DNA of 64,000 bases from contig JAHQVJ010000082.1 of the NCBI GenBank assembly GCA_019634415.1, positions 17,778-81,777 on the forward strand, written 5' to 3'. Under the pieces are notes generated by a model. That model was given only the letters and a program-made list of their open reading frames with translations, was not told the origin of the DNA and made no database searches. This document shows positions 35,435 to 45,800 of the stretch, piece after piece (positions within the stretch are counted from its first letter, which is position 1; every line of letters starts with the position of its first letter). Made by a program: the position numbers and the translations under genes. This DNA is from Myxococcales bacterium (GTDB lineage Bacteria > Myxococcota_A > UBA796 > GCA-2862545).

Positions 35435-37060
35435 CTACCCACGCCGAGGTGCCACGCCCTGCAGGATCTGGGCGAGCAACGCGCCACGAGGCCCAGAGGC
35501 CGCCAGTCGCGGGTCCCACGACGTGCCGCCCAACCATGCGCGGGTGGCCGCGGTGCACGCCTCGAGATCGGTGTCCACCTGCGAGCCGTGCATGGGCTCT
35601 GCCAACGCCTTCGCTCCCTGCAAGCGTCCCCGAAGCTGGGCTCCGGCAACGGCACGCAGGACCGCGAGGAACCTCACCCCCACAGCCCCCGTCGACAGGC
35701 GCATCCCCCGCTCCAACACAGCCAACGCGCCATGGGGATCCCCGCGGACCAGCTCGGATCCCGCGAGTGTTGCCAACGCCGCCGACACCACCACGGCGCT
35801 GCCCTCCGTCACACCCTCCTCGATGGCGCGCCGTAGATCTGCGACCACCTCGGGATCGCCGCCGGCCAGCGCCAGGCAGCGCCGTGACACCCCCGCCTCC
35901 ACCTCGGGGCCCCCCCACCGCTGCACGGCGAACAGCCGGACCAGCTGATGGACTCGCACACCTCCGTCCGACGTGCGCTCCAGCAGCGCCGCGTCCCGCA
36001 GCGCCTGCAGGCCGTCCAGGGTGGCTCCCACCCGCCCCGGGTCCACGATCTCCTCCGCCAGGCGCACGGTGACCGGACCCGGCAGGTACGCCAGCTGCGC
36101 GAGCATCCGCCGCTGCCCTTGGCTGAGCCTGCGGAACGAGGCCGCCAGCATCGGCTCCGCCTGCGCCACCACCTGCGCCGACGTCCGCAGTCGACACAGG
36201 AGCTCCGCCGGACGCAACAGCGCGCTGCGCGCCGCGGCCAGACGCAACCCAGCAGGGTGACCGTCGAGCAGCCGGACGATCTGTCGCAGCTGGGCCTCGG
36301 TCCACTCCGGTGCGCCATCCATCGCATGCCGCAGCAGCCGCACCCCCGCAGGCACGCCGAGCCCCGTGAGCCACAGGGTGGGCCAGGCCGCCTCTCGGCA
36401 CACCTGCGTGCGCAGCAGCAGAACGCACAGCTCGGGCTCCTCGGCGTGCAGCGCCTCGAGGGTCGCCCGGAACGCCCGGTCATCAGGCGCGTCCTCGACA
36501 ATCAACAAGCGACGCCGAGCGGACTCGACGCCCCCGGACGCCACACGGAGTCGCTGTACGGGGATCTGCGCCCCATCCGCCCAGATCACCAGCTCCCCGG
36601 CCTGCCTCCAGCGCTGCGCGTGGGCCTGGGCCAGGCGGGTCTTGCCGATCCCGCCCAGACCCACGAGCTGCACCGTCCGGGCCTCGTGCCACAGCTGATC
36701 CAGCCGAGCCAGCACCTCGGTCCTGCCGAAGAAGTCCGACCGGAGACCTCGCGAGGTCTGCAGGCGGTAGCCCGAGCCGTACACGGTGAACAGCACTCGG
36801 GGACGCCTGGGGTCGTCTCCCAGCTTCCTGCGGATCCGTCGGATGGCGTTGTCCACCGCGCGGGTGGCCACGGGCCGCGGATAGCCCCAGACCTCCACCA
36901 GCAGCTCGTCTCGCGACACCGTGGTTCCCTGGCGAGACGCCAGGTAGGCCAGGACGTGGGCCTCCTTGGTGGTGAGCCTCGTCTCCTGGCCCCCTCCGAG
37001 CAGGCAGCCCCGGGACGCATCGAACACCAGGTGGCCACATTGGTACCGGTTGGTCGTCAC
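35435..37060 (-). CDS. Winged-helix (OmpR-type) transcriptional regulator with STAND ATPase
   Basis: This 541-residue regulator has an OmpR/trans_reg_C winged helix at the N-terminus (LTTKEAHVLAYLASRQGTTVSRDELL and AVDNAIRRIRRKLGDDP then VYGSGYRL), followed by a STAND-type nucleotide-binding domain with Walker A VGLGGIGKTRLAQA near 125 and RRRLLIVEDAP as Walker B. The last 200 residues are helical. Such SARP/AfsR-like one-protein regulators couple ATP-dependent oligomerisation to promoter binding. The GTG start is 35 nt after the stop of the metallopeptidase gene on the same strand, so these may be cotranscribed. Targets unknown. Confidence 0.86.
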   Translation of the reverse strand: MTTNRYQCGHLVFDASRGCLLGGGQETRLTTKEAHVLAYLASRQGTTVSRDELLVEVWGYPRPVATRAVDNAIRRIRRKLGDDPRRPRVLFTVYGSGYRLQTSRGLRSDFFGRTEVLARLDQLWHEARTVQLVGLGGIGKTRLAQAHAQRWRQAGELVIWADGAQIPVQRLRVASGGVESARRRLLIVEDAPDDRAFRATLEALHAEEPELCVLLLRTQVCREAAWPTLWLTGLGVPAGVRLLRHAMDGAPEWTEAQLRQIVRLLDGHPAGLRLAAARSALLRPAELLCRLRTSAQVVAQAEPMLAASFRRLSQGQRRMLAQLAYLPGPVTVRLAEEIVDPGRVGATLDGLQALRDAALLERTSDGGVRVHQLVRLFAVQRWGGPEVEAGVSRRCLALAGGDPEVVADLRRAIEEGVTEGSAVVVSAALATLAGSELVRGDPHGALAVLERGMRLSTGAVGVRFLAVLRAVAGAQLRGRLQGAKALAEPMHGSQVDTDLEACTAATRAWLGGTSWDPRLAASGPRGALLAQILQGVAPRRG

Positions 37061-37095
37061 GCCCGGGGAGGCACTCTCCCCGCCTGCTCCGGTTG

Positions 37096-38658
37096 CTACA
37101 GCCGGCCGAACAGCAGCAGCTGGTCCTCGTGCACGCCGACCTCGTAGTCGTCGCGCAGCGTGGTCAGCCCGCCGCCGAAGGCGATGCCACCCGCGCCCGA
37201 GCAGTCCCCGACCCACACGCCGTCGTCCACGCCGGTGCGGTAGAAGATGACGTCGTCGCAGTCATCGTCGCCGGCCACCTTCGCCACCACGGGCTCCACG
37301 GCCGGGTAGGGCAGCGGGAAGGGCGCGGCGTACTCGGTGAAGATCGGATCGAGGAAGGAGTTGGCGGTGGTACCCGTGTGCTCCCAGATCAAGTCCGACA
37401 CAGCCCCCAGGCCCACCCAGAGGATGTCGTCGTCACCGTCGCCATCGAAGTCTCCGATGGCAGGAATCCGATCGTCCATGTCGAAGCGGAAGACCCCGTC
37501 CACCACGGCGTAGCCCCAGGAGGCGAAGGAGCCACCAGCACCCGTCGACGTCGCGAAGTACCAGTTTCCTCCCCACGAGGAGTAGAGCAGGTCGTCCGAC
37601 CCGTCGCCGTCGAAGTCACCCACGTGGACCTCGGAGCCCGCCGTGAGGTTGAACGACGCGTTGTGGCGCGTGTAGCCGCAGCTGTTGTTCGACGTCTGCC
37701 AGACCTCGTCCGCACCTCCCGGCACGGCCCAGAACGAGTCGGACTGCCCGTCCCCGTCGAAGTCCCCCACCGCCACGGGCTCGGCGCCCGTGGCGGGCGG
37801 GAAGAGGGAGCGGTCGATGGAGGTGGTGCAGCGCAGCGTGCCGCTGTTCTGGGCCGGGTACCAGAACATCACGTCGGCATCTCCGTCCTCGTCGAACTCG
37901 CCTGCCCCCACCACCTCGAAGGAGAGGAACGAGGGCTGGTGACTGTTGTCCATCTGCAGATCGAAGAAGACCGGATCGCTGCCGGGCACCGGGGTGACCT
38001 CCACGTTGCGATCCTTCTCCCCGTACATGAGCTGGATGCCCACGAAGTCCCCGAAGGACAGCTCGCCGTCCTCCCGGTCGGGGTAGCAGTAGTTCATCAC
38101 CGAGTAGGGATCGTAGCGCAGCAGCGTCTCCGAGTTGGCAAAGGCGTAGGGCCCGAACGACTCGCCCGCCACCACGCATCCCGGAGAATCGGGATGCTGG
38201 TGCTCGTGGAGCAGCCCCAGCACGTGGCCGAACTCGTGCACTCCGATCTCGGGCGCGTCCGGGTAGTCCAGGTCCAGGACGACGGTGTTCTCCTGCGACG
38301 CGCCCGGGTACCCCACCTTCGACGCCGAGGGTAACGTGCCGTTGCGAAGGTGAACGCGCGTGCTGGTGATGGTGCTGGTGCAGGTGCCCCAGCCGGTGAA
38401 CGACACCCAAGCCGCCTGGCTCCAGGTGGCCTCGATGGCGTCTCGAACGGCCTGCTTCTCGCTGGCGTACTGCCCGTTCAGAGACGCGTCCCAGCACACG
38501 GGGATGACCGCGACTCCTCCCGAAGAGGGCCACAGGTCCAGGCTTCCGTAGTGCGCTAGCGCTTCGGCATCGGGGGCCTCGACGTGAGCATCGGGCTCGA
38601 CGTCGCAAGCCACCAGGGCGGTGCACACGGTCAGGGCAACAACGATGGATCGGGTCAA
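37096..38658 (-). CDS. Lipoprotein zinc metallopeptidase (astacin-like site) with FG-GAP blades
   Basis: This 520-residue lipoprotein (lipobox TALVACDVE) has a zinc peptidase domain near 60-220 with VHEFGHVLGLLHEHQH, an extended HExxHxxGxxH site followed by Glu as in astacins, and a Met-turn PYSVMNYCYP. The second half is a series of FG-GAP-type repeats with calcium loops (VGDFDGDGQSDSFW, VGDFDGDGSDDLLY, IGDFDGDGDDDILW). Secretion and extracellular proteolysis are expected, with the propeller binding substrate or surface. The TTG at 38658 is chosen because GGAGG lies 5 nt upstream; a TTG at 38679 would lie beyond that site. Confidence 0.88.
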   Translation of the reverse strand: MTRSIVVALTVCTALVACDVEPDAHVEAPDAEALAHYGSLDLWPSSGGVAVIPVCWDASLNGQYASEKQAVRDAIEATWSQAAWVSFTGWGTCTSTITSTRVHLRNGTLPSASKVGYPGASQENTVVLDLDYPDAPEIGVHEFGHVLGLLHEHQHPDSPGCVVAGESFGPYAFANSETLLRYDPYSVMNYCYPDREDGELSFGDFVGIQLMYGEKDRNVEVTPVPGSDPVFFDLQMDNSHQPSFLSFEVVGAGEFDEDGDADVMFWYPAQNSGTLRCTTSIDRSLFPPATGAEPVAVGDFDGDGQSDSFWAVPGGADEVWQTSNNSCGYTRHNASFNLTAGSEVHVGDFDGDGSDDLLYSSWGGNWYFATSTGAGGSFASWGYAVVDGVFRFDMDDRIPAIGDFDGDGDDDILWVGLGAVSDLIWEHTGTTANSFLDPIFTEYAAPFPLPYPAVEPVVAKVAGDDDCDDVIFYRTGVDDGVWVGDCSGAGGIAFGGGLTTLRDDYEVGVHEDQLLLFGRL

Positions 38659-38777
38659 CTCTGCCTCCCAAGTCGGCAAAGGTGGCCGACCCCATCGTTA
38701 TGGCCGGCTCGATTGGCGCCGATTGCCGCGCGATGTCGCAGCGCCGCGCGACGATGCAGCCGCCCAGCGCGTCGACC

Positions 38778-39746
38778 TCAGCGATACGCCGCCCCGAGGA
38801 ACCGCAGCACCCAGGTGGACAGGCGCTCCACCGGCCCGCGTAGGGGGCGGTCGTGCTGCAGGCGCACATCGTCGGACCACACCGTGAGGCCGTACTCCAG
38901 GCAGTAGGGCTCGAGCAGCGGGTACGCGTCGTGGAACATGCCCTCCTCCAGCGCGAAGGGCCCGATCTGCAACGTGGAGCGCTCGGGGTAGCCCACGACC
39001 AGATCCACCACCAGATCGAGCCGCCAGCGACCGTCCTCGGCGGTGGCCACCCCGCTGATCGCGGTGGTGGGCGTCGACAGCGCGATGGGCACCTGGTTCG
39101 ACTCCCGGGCGGAGGTGTAGTCAGCGGCAGTCCAGCCTCCGACGCGCCGCCGCGACAGCTCGCGCACCGTGCCGGTGGGCGCGTCGGCAGGAAGCTGCGC
39201 CACCCAGGCCGCCACCGGGGCCCGGATCCGCGCAGAGCGCAGCGGCATCTGCGAGCGCCACCGCCTCAGGCGGGGGGCAGCCCCGCGGGGCCGATGGCGG
39301 CCGTAGCGCTGCAGTCGCTCGGCGTCGCACGCTCCCGCCCACGACCAGGGAAGCCCCATGGCCACGGTCTCGCGGCCGAAGTCGGCGAAGCCAGCGGCCA
39401 CGGCGGCCGTGCCGAACACCACGTTGAAGCCGTACACCCCCACCTTGTCGCGGACCGGCAGGGAGCCCTCGCGAGCCCTCGCCCCGATGTGGTGCACCGA
39501 CCACAGCACCTCGACAGGACCGACGAAGACCAGGAGCGCGGCAAGCACGGCCACGCGCCGCGGGTGACGCCACCGCACCAGCGCCACCCCGACGGCCACG
39601 GTCAGGGCGGTGGACAGCCACGCGCCGAGCGCGACCCCCCAGGCGAGGAGCAAGAACCCACAGCTGACGCCGAGGGCCGAAGGAATGGTGGCACGACGGG
39701 GTCGCGCGGGATTCGGAGTCAGAGCAACGACGAGCTCCCGGACCAC
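38778..39746 (-). CDS. Membrane protein of unknown function
   Basis: This 322-residue protein has about three membrane helices in the first 130 residues (ALGVSCGFLLLAWGVALGAW, STALTVAVGVALVRW, VAVLAALLVFVGPVEVLW) and a soluble C-terminal domain with Asp/Tyr-rich strands (RWRLDLVVDLVVGYPERST, LEEGMFHDAYPLLEPYCLEYG). I recognise no family. The GTG start lies 19 nt after the stop of the upstream lipoprotein gene on the same strand, so they are probably an operon. The 119 nt downstream, before the metallopeptidase gene, hold no feature I can support. Confidence 0.62.
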   Translation of the reverse strand: MVRELVVALTPNPARPRRATIPSALGVSCGFLLLAWGVALGAWLSTALTVAVGVALVRWRHPRRVAVLAALLVFVGPVEVLWSVHHIGARAREGSLPVRDKVGVYGFNVVFGTAAVAAGFADFGRETVAMGLPWSWAGACDAERLQRYGRHRPRGAAPRLRRWRSQMPLRSARIRAPVAAWVAQLPADAPTGTVRELSRRRVGGWTAADYTSARESNQVPIALSTPTTAISGVATAEDGRWRLDLVVDLVVGYPERSTLQIGPFALEEGMFHDAYPLLEPYCLEYGLTVWSDDVRLQHDRPLRGPVERLSTWVLRFLGAAYR

Positions 39747-39765
39747 CGAATCGACATAGCCAGAC

Positions 39766-41055
39766 TCACGGATCCGCGAGCAGTTGGGTGGGTTCGGTCA
39801 CCCAGGAGGCCTCGCTGAAGGTGGCGCCATCGCGCTTCAGGCGCCACAACACCTCGCCTTCCTCGCCAAGGCAGGTGATCTCGCCATCTTTGCTGGTCAG
39901 CAGGGTGCCGTCCGCTTGGCGCTTGGCGTGCAGCCCCCACGAATCCGTGTCGAGCCGCCTCACGTCCGTGCGACGCAGCGCGTCCTCGTCCACGTCGAAG
40001 GCCTGCCACGCAGAGCCTTCGCCATCGGCGGTGACCCACTCGAGCTGGCCCCGGGCGCCCGTCACCCGCACCCGATCCAGCGTCACCGAACCAGGCTCGA
40101 TGGGTAGCCCCATGGGGACGTTGCCCGTCCACCACCGCGTCGATCCGTCAACCGCGTCGATCGCCACCACCGCGAGCTTGTCGGGGAAGGCCATCACGAG
40201 CTCGTCGCGCTGCTCGTCCAGCACGAGGCTGGTCGCCTCGCACAGGCCGTAGCCTCCGTAGTAGGGGTCGTACCCGTGGCCCTCGGGCCAGTCGGTGGCA
40301 CAGCTCCACAGCACCTGGGGCGTGGGGTCGTCGAAGCGGACCGTGTGCACCTCGCCGAAGTACCCCGTCCACGCGAGCCGACCGTCGCCCAGCTCCACGA
40401 TGTACTCCTGCCCGTTGGGCACACCCATGGAGCGCTGCACCCCATCCAACGTGACCTCCGTGATCTGGAGGCTCAGTTCCCAGTCATCGCTCGCGGACTC
40501 CTCGGTGTAGAGCAGGTGCGTGCCCGAGCGGGACACCACGGGACCGCTCCACCCCGCACCGCCCGTGGAGCGCGCCCAGACCACGCGACCGGACTCGTTC
40601 AGCAGCACGACCCAGGAGGTGTGCCCGAAGGTCCGCGTGAGCAGCAGCGCACCATCGGGCCAGCCCCCCGCGTTCACGTCTCCCTCCACCCGGATCGAGT
40701 CGAGTCCTGGGGGAGCGGGCGTCGCCTGGATGGGTCGCAGGCCGGGCACCGCACCGGAGGGCGTGTCCACCTGCCAGCTCACCGTGGATCCGAGGGGCAC
40801 TCCGAGGACACGTGCCGAGTTGAGACCTGCCACGGCCTCGGGCACACGGAACTCGGACCACTCCTCGGTACCCCTCCGCCACTGGACCACGGCCGGCCCA
40901 TCCACCCGCTGCAGCCACTGAACCACCACGATGGAAGGCTCTGCCTCGTGCAGCCGCCACTCGGCCCCTCCGACCGCCGTGGGATCGCCAGGGGGCTCCT
41001 CCTCGGGTGGACTGGATGAACAGGCAGAAACGACGAGTAGCCAGATCGTCGACAT
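39766..41055 (-). CDS. Propeller-like lipoprotein, distantly arylsulfotransferase-like
   Basis: This 429-residue lipoprotein starts MSTIWLLVVSACSSSP with AGGAGG seven nt upstream. After an Ig-like N-terminal part it shows blade repeats: WVVLLNESGRVVWARS, GEVHTVRFDDPTPQVLW, ATSLVLDEQRDELVMAFPDK and DKLAVVAIDAVDGSTRWW. The pattern recalls ASST-type proteins annotated in related genomes, but the catalytic histidines of true arylsulfate sulfotransferases are not evident. A binding or signalling surface protein is equally likely. The membrane-protein gene follows after 19 nt. Confidence 0.66.
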   Translation of the reverse strand: MSTIWLLVVSACSSSPPEEEPPGDPTAVGGAEWRLHEAEPSIVVVQWLQRVDGPAVVQWRRGTEEWSEFRVPEAVAGLNSARVLGVPLGSTVSWQVDTPSGAVPGLRPIQATPAPPGLDSIRVEGDVNAGGWPDGALLLTRTFGHTSWVVLLNESGRVVWARSTGGAGWSGPVVSRSGTHLLYTEESASDDWELSLQITEVTLDGVQRSMGVPNGQEYIVELGDGRLAWTGYFGEVHTVRFDDPTPQVLWSCATDWPEGHGYDPYYGGYGLCEATSLVLDEQRDELVMAFPDKLAVVAIDAVDGSTRWWTGNVPMGLPIEPGSVTLDRVRVTGARGQLEWVTADGEGSAWQAFDVDEDALRRTDVRRLDTDSWGLHAKRQADGTLLTSKDGEITCLGEEGEVLWRLKRDGATFSEASWVTEPTQLLADP

Positions 41056-41129
41056 GGGTACCTCCTGCGCCATCTTGCCCGGAGCCCGGCCCCACCGGCC
41101 ACGACGTGCCGCGTTGGTCATGCTTCGGG

Positions 41130-41135
41130 TATGAT
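41130..41135 (+). promoter_or_regulatory. -10 element of a leaderless-type promoter
   Basis: TATGAT preceded by GGG ends 6 nt before the GTG start at 41142. This is the same arrangement as at 14299-14304, including the GGGTATGAT context. No ribosome site fits between. It drives the nuclease/winged-helix/ATPase operon. Confidence 0.6.
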
Positions 41136-41141
41136 GATTGT

Positions 41142-42185
41142 GTGCGAGCCCCCTCCGAAATATGGCGCCACCTCCCCGACCGGGAGGTGAAGCGCCTGGC
41201 GCACGTGTCGGCAGAGTCCGCCTTTGGACGGCTGGATCCCTCGCCGCAGTGGGCACCCGTGCCGTTGGCCTACCGGGTGCCCGCCCATCCGCAGCTCGAC
41301 CAGGTGGCCGACGCCATCCTCGACGCCCTGGCCAACGTGGTGCTGCAGCTGTTCCCGGCCTGGGCTCCCGGAGCGCTGGACCTCGCCGCTCAGGGAGGAG
41401 ACGTGGGCACGGGCGTGCGAGCACTGTCCCGACGCCTGGCGGAGGAGCACGGCGTGCACGGCCCCTTCCACGAGCACGCCACCCTGTGGGCGCTGTCGGA
41501 GCGTGCCTCGGCTTCGTCTTCGGGCGCTCGGGCCTTCCCCAGAGAGGTCCGCGCCACCGAGCTGCCCAACCTGCTGCGGCTGACCTACGGCCGCGAGCGA
41601 ATCGCCCTGCTCGCACAGCTACCCGATGGCGAAGCCGCCACCACCGACTCCGTGCTGGCGAGCAGCTTCGAGTGGCTGGCCTTCCATGGCTGCGTGGCCG
41701 TCGCCCTGTGCAACGCCGACAGGCCCACCTTCGAGCGCTTCGATCAGGTCGACTGGCCCGCGGACGTGGACGAGCCACCGCCCACCATCGCCGCTCCCCT
41801 GCTGGCGCCCCCCGTCGCCGGACGGCCCCACCCCCACAGCCACGCCGAGCAGCGGCTGCACGCCGCCCTGTGCCAGCAGGCCTGGGCGGCGGGAGCTGCC
41901 TTCAACCACGCGCTCTGCATCGGAAGCCTCGAGCAACCTGTCCGTGTCGACGTGCTCTGGGAGCGCCAACGGGTGATCCTGGAGGTGGACGGTCCTGACC
42001 ACCGTGGGGCCGACAAGTACGCCACGGACCGACTCCGCGACAACCACCTGCAGCTGCAGGGCTACCGCGTGATGCGGTTCACCAACGAGCACATCGAGCA
42101 CGATCTGGACGACGTGCTCCATCAGATCCGAGCCTTTCTCCACGCGGCAGGGACCGCACCCGGAGGGACCCATGGCCCACACTGA
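41142..42185 (+). CDS. DUF559/PD-(D/E)XK-type nuclease protein
   Basis: This is a 347-residue protein. The first 220 residues are helical and unrecognised. The C-terminal 115 residues form a Vsr-like/DUF559 nuclease domain: SHAEQRLHAALC (Glu near 234), VRVDVLWE (Asp near 268), RVILEVDGPDHRG (Glu/Asp near 280) and the closing LQLQGYRVMRFTNEHIEHD. These are the restriction-endonuclease-fold catalytic positions. It is the first gene of a tight operon: it overlaps the winged-helix gene by 14 nt, with the dual ATPase third. The GTG start is dictated by the -10 box six nt upstream. A role in DNA cleavage with the HerA-like ATPase is inferred. Confidence 0.8.
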   Translation: MRAPSEIWRHLPDREVKRLAHVSAESAFGRLDPSPQWAPVPLAYRVPAHPQLDQVADAILDALANVVLQLFPAWAPGALDLAAQGGDVGTGVRALSRRLAEEHGVHGPFHEHATLWALSERASASSSGARAFPREVRATELPNLLRLTYGRERIALLAQLPDGEAATTDSVLASSFEWLAFHGCVAVALCNADRPTFERFDQVDWPADVDEPPPTIAAPLLAPPVAGRPHPHSHAEQRLHAALCQQAWAAGAAFNHALCIGSLEQPVRVDVLWERQRVILEVDGPDHRGADKYATDRLRDNHLQLQGYRVMRFTNEHIEHDLDDVLHQIRAFLHAAGTAPGGTHGPH

Positions 42186-42828
42186 CCTCACGCTCCGCGA
42201 GCGCAGCGCCCTGCTGGTGCTGATGGCCGAGTCGCGCGTGATCACCAACCCCGACCTCAAGCAGCGCTTCGGCGTGGAGCTCACCAAGGGCTCGCGAAAG
42301 AAGCTCGCACAGCTCGGTCTCATCGACGTGAGCGAGGCTCGCAGCGGCAAGACGAAGCGCAAGGTGCTGGCCTACGAGCTCACGGAGCGTGGCTGGGGCT
42401 GGGCGGCCTCCGAGGTCGCGACGGATCGCCCGGGCTCGGGAGCCGGAACGGGCGCCCTGTACGCCGTGCTCAACGGGCTGCACCGCTACCTGGACCGCGA
42501 AGGACTGGTGCTGGCCGAGGTGTTCGGCGACGAGGTGGCGGAACAGGCGCCTGCGGAGCCCCCGGCCGAGAGCGGCCTCGAGCAGCGGATCCGCACGGCC
42601 TACAGCGAGCTGTCGCGAACCGAGGGAGACTGGGTGCGTCTGGCCACCCTGCGCACCCAGCTGCCCGGCATCGCCCGCCAGCAGGTGGACGACACCCTCA
42701 AGCGCCTGTTCCGCGAGCGCACCCTGCACCTGATCCCCAACGAGAACCGCAAGGACCTCGTGGCCGCGGATCGGGCTGCGGCCATCCGCCTGGGCGGCGA
42801 CGACATGCACCTCGTGATGGTGGGCTGA
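42172..42828 (+). CDS. Winged-helix DNA-binding protein, operon partner
   Basis: This 218-residue protein looks like two winged-helix units: residues 5-80 (TLRERSALLVLMAESRVITNPDLKQRF, then KTKRKVLAYELTERGWGW as wing) and residues 135-200 (VRLATLRTQLPGIARQQVDDTLKRLF, then TLHLIPNEN). A charged Ala/Pro/Glu linker joins them. It has no enzymatic motif. Its position between a nuclease and an ATPase, overlapping the first by 14 nt and 3 nt from the second, suggests it recruits the complex to DNA or controls the operon. I know no named family for it. Confidence 0.75.
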   Translation: MAHTDLTLRERSALLVLMAESRVITNPDLKQRFGVELTKGSRKKLAQLGLIDVSEARSGKTKRKVLAYELTERGWGWAASEVATDRPGSGAGTGALYAVLNGLHRYLDREGLVLAEVFGDEVAEQAPAEPPAESGLEQRIRTAYSELSRTEGDWVRLATLRTQLPGIARQQVDDTLKRLFRERTLHLIPNENRKDLVAADRAAAIRLGGDDMHLVMVG

Positions 42829-42831
42829 CCC

Positions 42832-45800
42832 ATGGCAGACGTCGAGGATCCGGCGCTACGCGCCATACGCGAGGTCTACATCGACCCGACGGCGCCCCTC
42901 GACTCGGTGTGGCGCGACGATCCACACCACGTCGACGGCATGCACCCCGCAGCCACCACGGTGATCCGCCACACCTTCGAGGCCGCTCGGGGCAGCCACG
43001 GACCGAGCGTGCAGGGGCTCGTCATCCAGGGGCAGCAGGGCTCGGGCAAGACCCACCTGCTCGGGCAGATCCGACGCCAGACGGCCCGCGAGGGCTTCTT
43101 CGTGCTGGCGCAGGTGGTGGACGGCGCGAGCTTCTGGTCCACCATGGCACTGGCCTTCAAGCGAGCCCTGGAGCGCCGGATGTCCGGTCCAGCGCCGCTT
43201 GCGGTGACCCAGCTCGCTCGCTTCCTGGACGCGCTGGGTGACAAGCTCGGCTGGCCCGCAGCGGATCGCGCAGCCCTCCGGCACGGTGAGGCCCTGCCGC
43301 TGGGGCGCATCGACGAGCTGGTGATGTCGTTTCGCTCCTACGAGCGCACCGTGGCCCCCGAGACCCACGACGTGCTCCGCGCCCTGGTGCTGCTGACGTC
43401 CCCGAGCTTCAGCATGTACGACCTGGGCGATGCCTACCTGCAGAGCATGGATCTGGGAGACCGCTACGGAGACGTGGGGCTGCGACCCATGCCTCGGCCC
43501 CCGATGGAGATCGTGCGGGCGCTGTCCACGGTGCTCGCCCTGGTGGGCCCGCAGGTGATCGCCCTGGATCAGTTCGACGCGCTGATCCACGGCGCCAGCC
43601 ACACCCAAGACACCTCCCCCGAGGCCCTGCGGCTGCTGGAGGAGGTGGCGGGTGGGCTCATGGACCTCAAGGACAACACCCGCCGCGCGCTCACCGTGGT
43701 CTCCTGCCTGCCCGCCAGCTGGCAGCTCCTCAAGGACAAGGTGGTCCACTCGGTGGCCGCGCGCTTCCAGGAGGTCACGCTGCGCACCATCCCCAGCGTG
43801 GAGGTGGCCACGCGGGTGATCGAGCGGCGCCTGGCGCCGGCCTACGCCGAGCAGGGCTTCGAGCCCCCCTACCCCACGTGGCCCATCCGACCCGAGGCGC
43901 TGCAGTCCGCCCCCGACTACACGGCGCGCAAGCTGATCAGCGCGGTGCAGCGACACCTGCGCACCTGCCTGACCGAGGGCCGCGTGGTGGAGATGACCAC
44001 GCTGGACGCCACCCCCACCCACAGCCGACGCCCGCGCTACGACGACGCCAGCGACGAGCGGCTGGCCGAGATCGACCGCCGCTTCGAGGCGCTGCAACAG
44101 AGCGTGGGACGACAGACGGCCCTGGCACCGGACCACGAGGATCTCGACTTCCCGCCCCTGCTGCACGCGGCCCTTCAGGCCCTGGCCATCGAGGTGGACA
44201 CGCGCGGCTCGCTGACGGTGGAGGCTCACGAGCCCACCAAGAACCCGGCGCTACACGGCCGCCTGATCCAGCTGCTGGATCAGCGAACCGAGCGACAGCG
44301 GGTGTGGAGCTTTCGCGCGCTGCACCGCACCAACGCGCTGTCGGTGCAGAGTCGCCTGCAGGCGGCCGCTACCACGGCAGGCGTGGAGTCGGGCAGCCCC
44401 CACCGCTTCCTGGTGCTCATCCGCGACGCACCGTGGCCTGGCGGCAAGAAGACGCGGGCGCTGCTGGACCGCCTTCAGACCCTTCGGGTGCGCACGGTGG
44501 GCCTCGACGACGCGCAGCTCCGGGTGTTCGCCGCCCTCGCCCAGCTCCTGCAGGAGCGGCCCCTCGACCTGCCGGCCTGGCTGCGATCCCGCACACCCGC
44601 GAGCGCCACGCCCTTCTTCGACGAGGTGCTCACCTGGGCCGGCGTGCAGCATCCCGGCACCGGTCCACAGACGTTCCCTCCTCCCGCGACGCCTCCCGCG
44701 GCACAGGCCGAGACTCTGGAGCCGACACCGGACACCATGCCCCTCGGTCGATCCTGGGACGGCTCGTCGCCGGTGGGGGTGCCGCTTGCCGTGCTGCGCA
44801 AGCACACGGTGATCTTCGCGGGCTCGGGCTCCGGCAAGACGGTGGTGATCCGCCGAATGGTGGAGGAAGCGGCACTGCGGGGCATCTCCTCCATCGTGCT
44901 GGACCCCAACAACGACCTGGCTCGCCTCACCGACGCCTGGCCGGAGACGCCGAGCGCCTGGGAGAGCGGCGACGCCGAGTCCTCCGCGGCCTACCTGGCA
45001 CAGACGGACGTGGTGGTGTGGACCCCGCGTCGCACGTCGGGACGTCCCTTGACGTTTCAGCCCCTGCCCGACTTCGCCGCCATCCGGGACGACCCCGAGG
45101 CCCTACAGCTCGCCATCGACACGGCCGTGGCCGCCCTGGCGCCGCGCGCCATGGTGAGCGGCACCACCGCCAAGCACGAGCTGTGCCGCGCGATCCTGCG
45201 CACGGCGCTGCAGCGGTTCGCCACGCGCGAGGGCACGCTGTCGGACTTCCTCGGCATGCTGGCGGAGCTGCCGGAGGAGGTGACTCAGTTCGACAAGGGC
45301 CCGGAGTACGCCGCCGCCATGGCCGACACCCTGCGCGCGGCACGGATCAACGACCCCCTGTTCGGAGGAGACGGAGAGGCGGTGGATCCGGGTGTGCTGC
45401 TGCGACCCGCGGACGGCAAGCGCGCTCGAGTCAGCGTGATCAGCTTCGTGGGCCTGCCCGACGACCTGCAGCGGCAAGCCTTCGTGAACCAGCTCCAGAT
45501 GGCGCTGTTCGCCTGGGCGCGGCGGCACCCCACCACCGATGCACCCCTGGGGGGACTGCTGGTGATGGACGAGGCCCAGAACTTCGCGCCGTCGGGCAAG
45601 GGCACGCCCTGCACCGAGTCCACGCTGGCGCTGGCATCCCAGGCGCGCAAGTACGGCCTCGGCCTCGTCTTCGCGACCCAGGCACCCAAGGGGCTGCACA
45701 ACCGGATCTCGGGCAACGCCACCACACAGCTGTACGGCAAGCTGCAGTCGCCCACCCAGATCTCCGCGGCCAAGGAGATCGCGGCGTCCCGCGGTGGCGA

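Noticed and set aside
39747..39758. Possible fourth leaderless promoter (TATGTC, 6 nt before the GTG at 39746)
   Set aside because: The hexamer ends in C instead of T, and the gene is only 19 nt behind the preceding gene, so it is probably read from the upstream promoter.
39766..41055. True arylsulfate sulfotransferase
   Set aside because: The blade pattern is similar, but the catalytic histidines are not found at the expected places, so only a distant likeness is reported.
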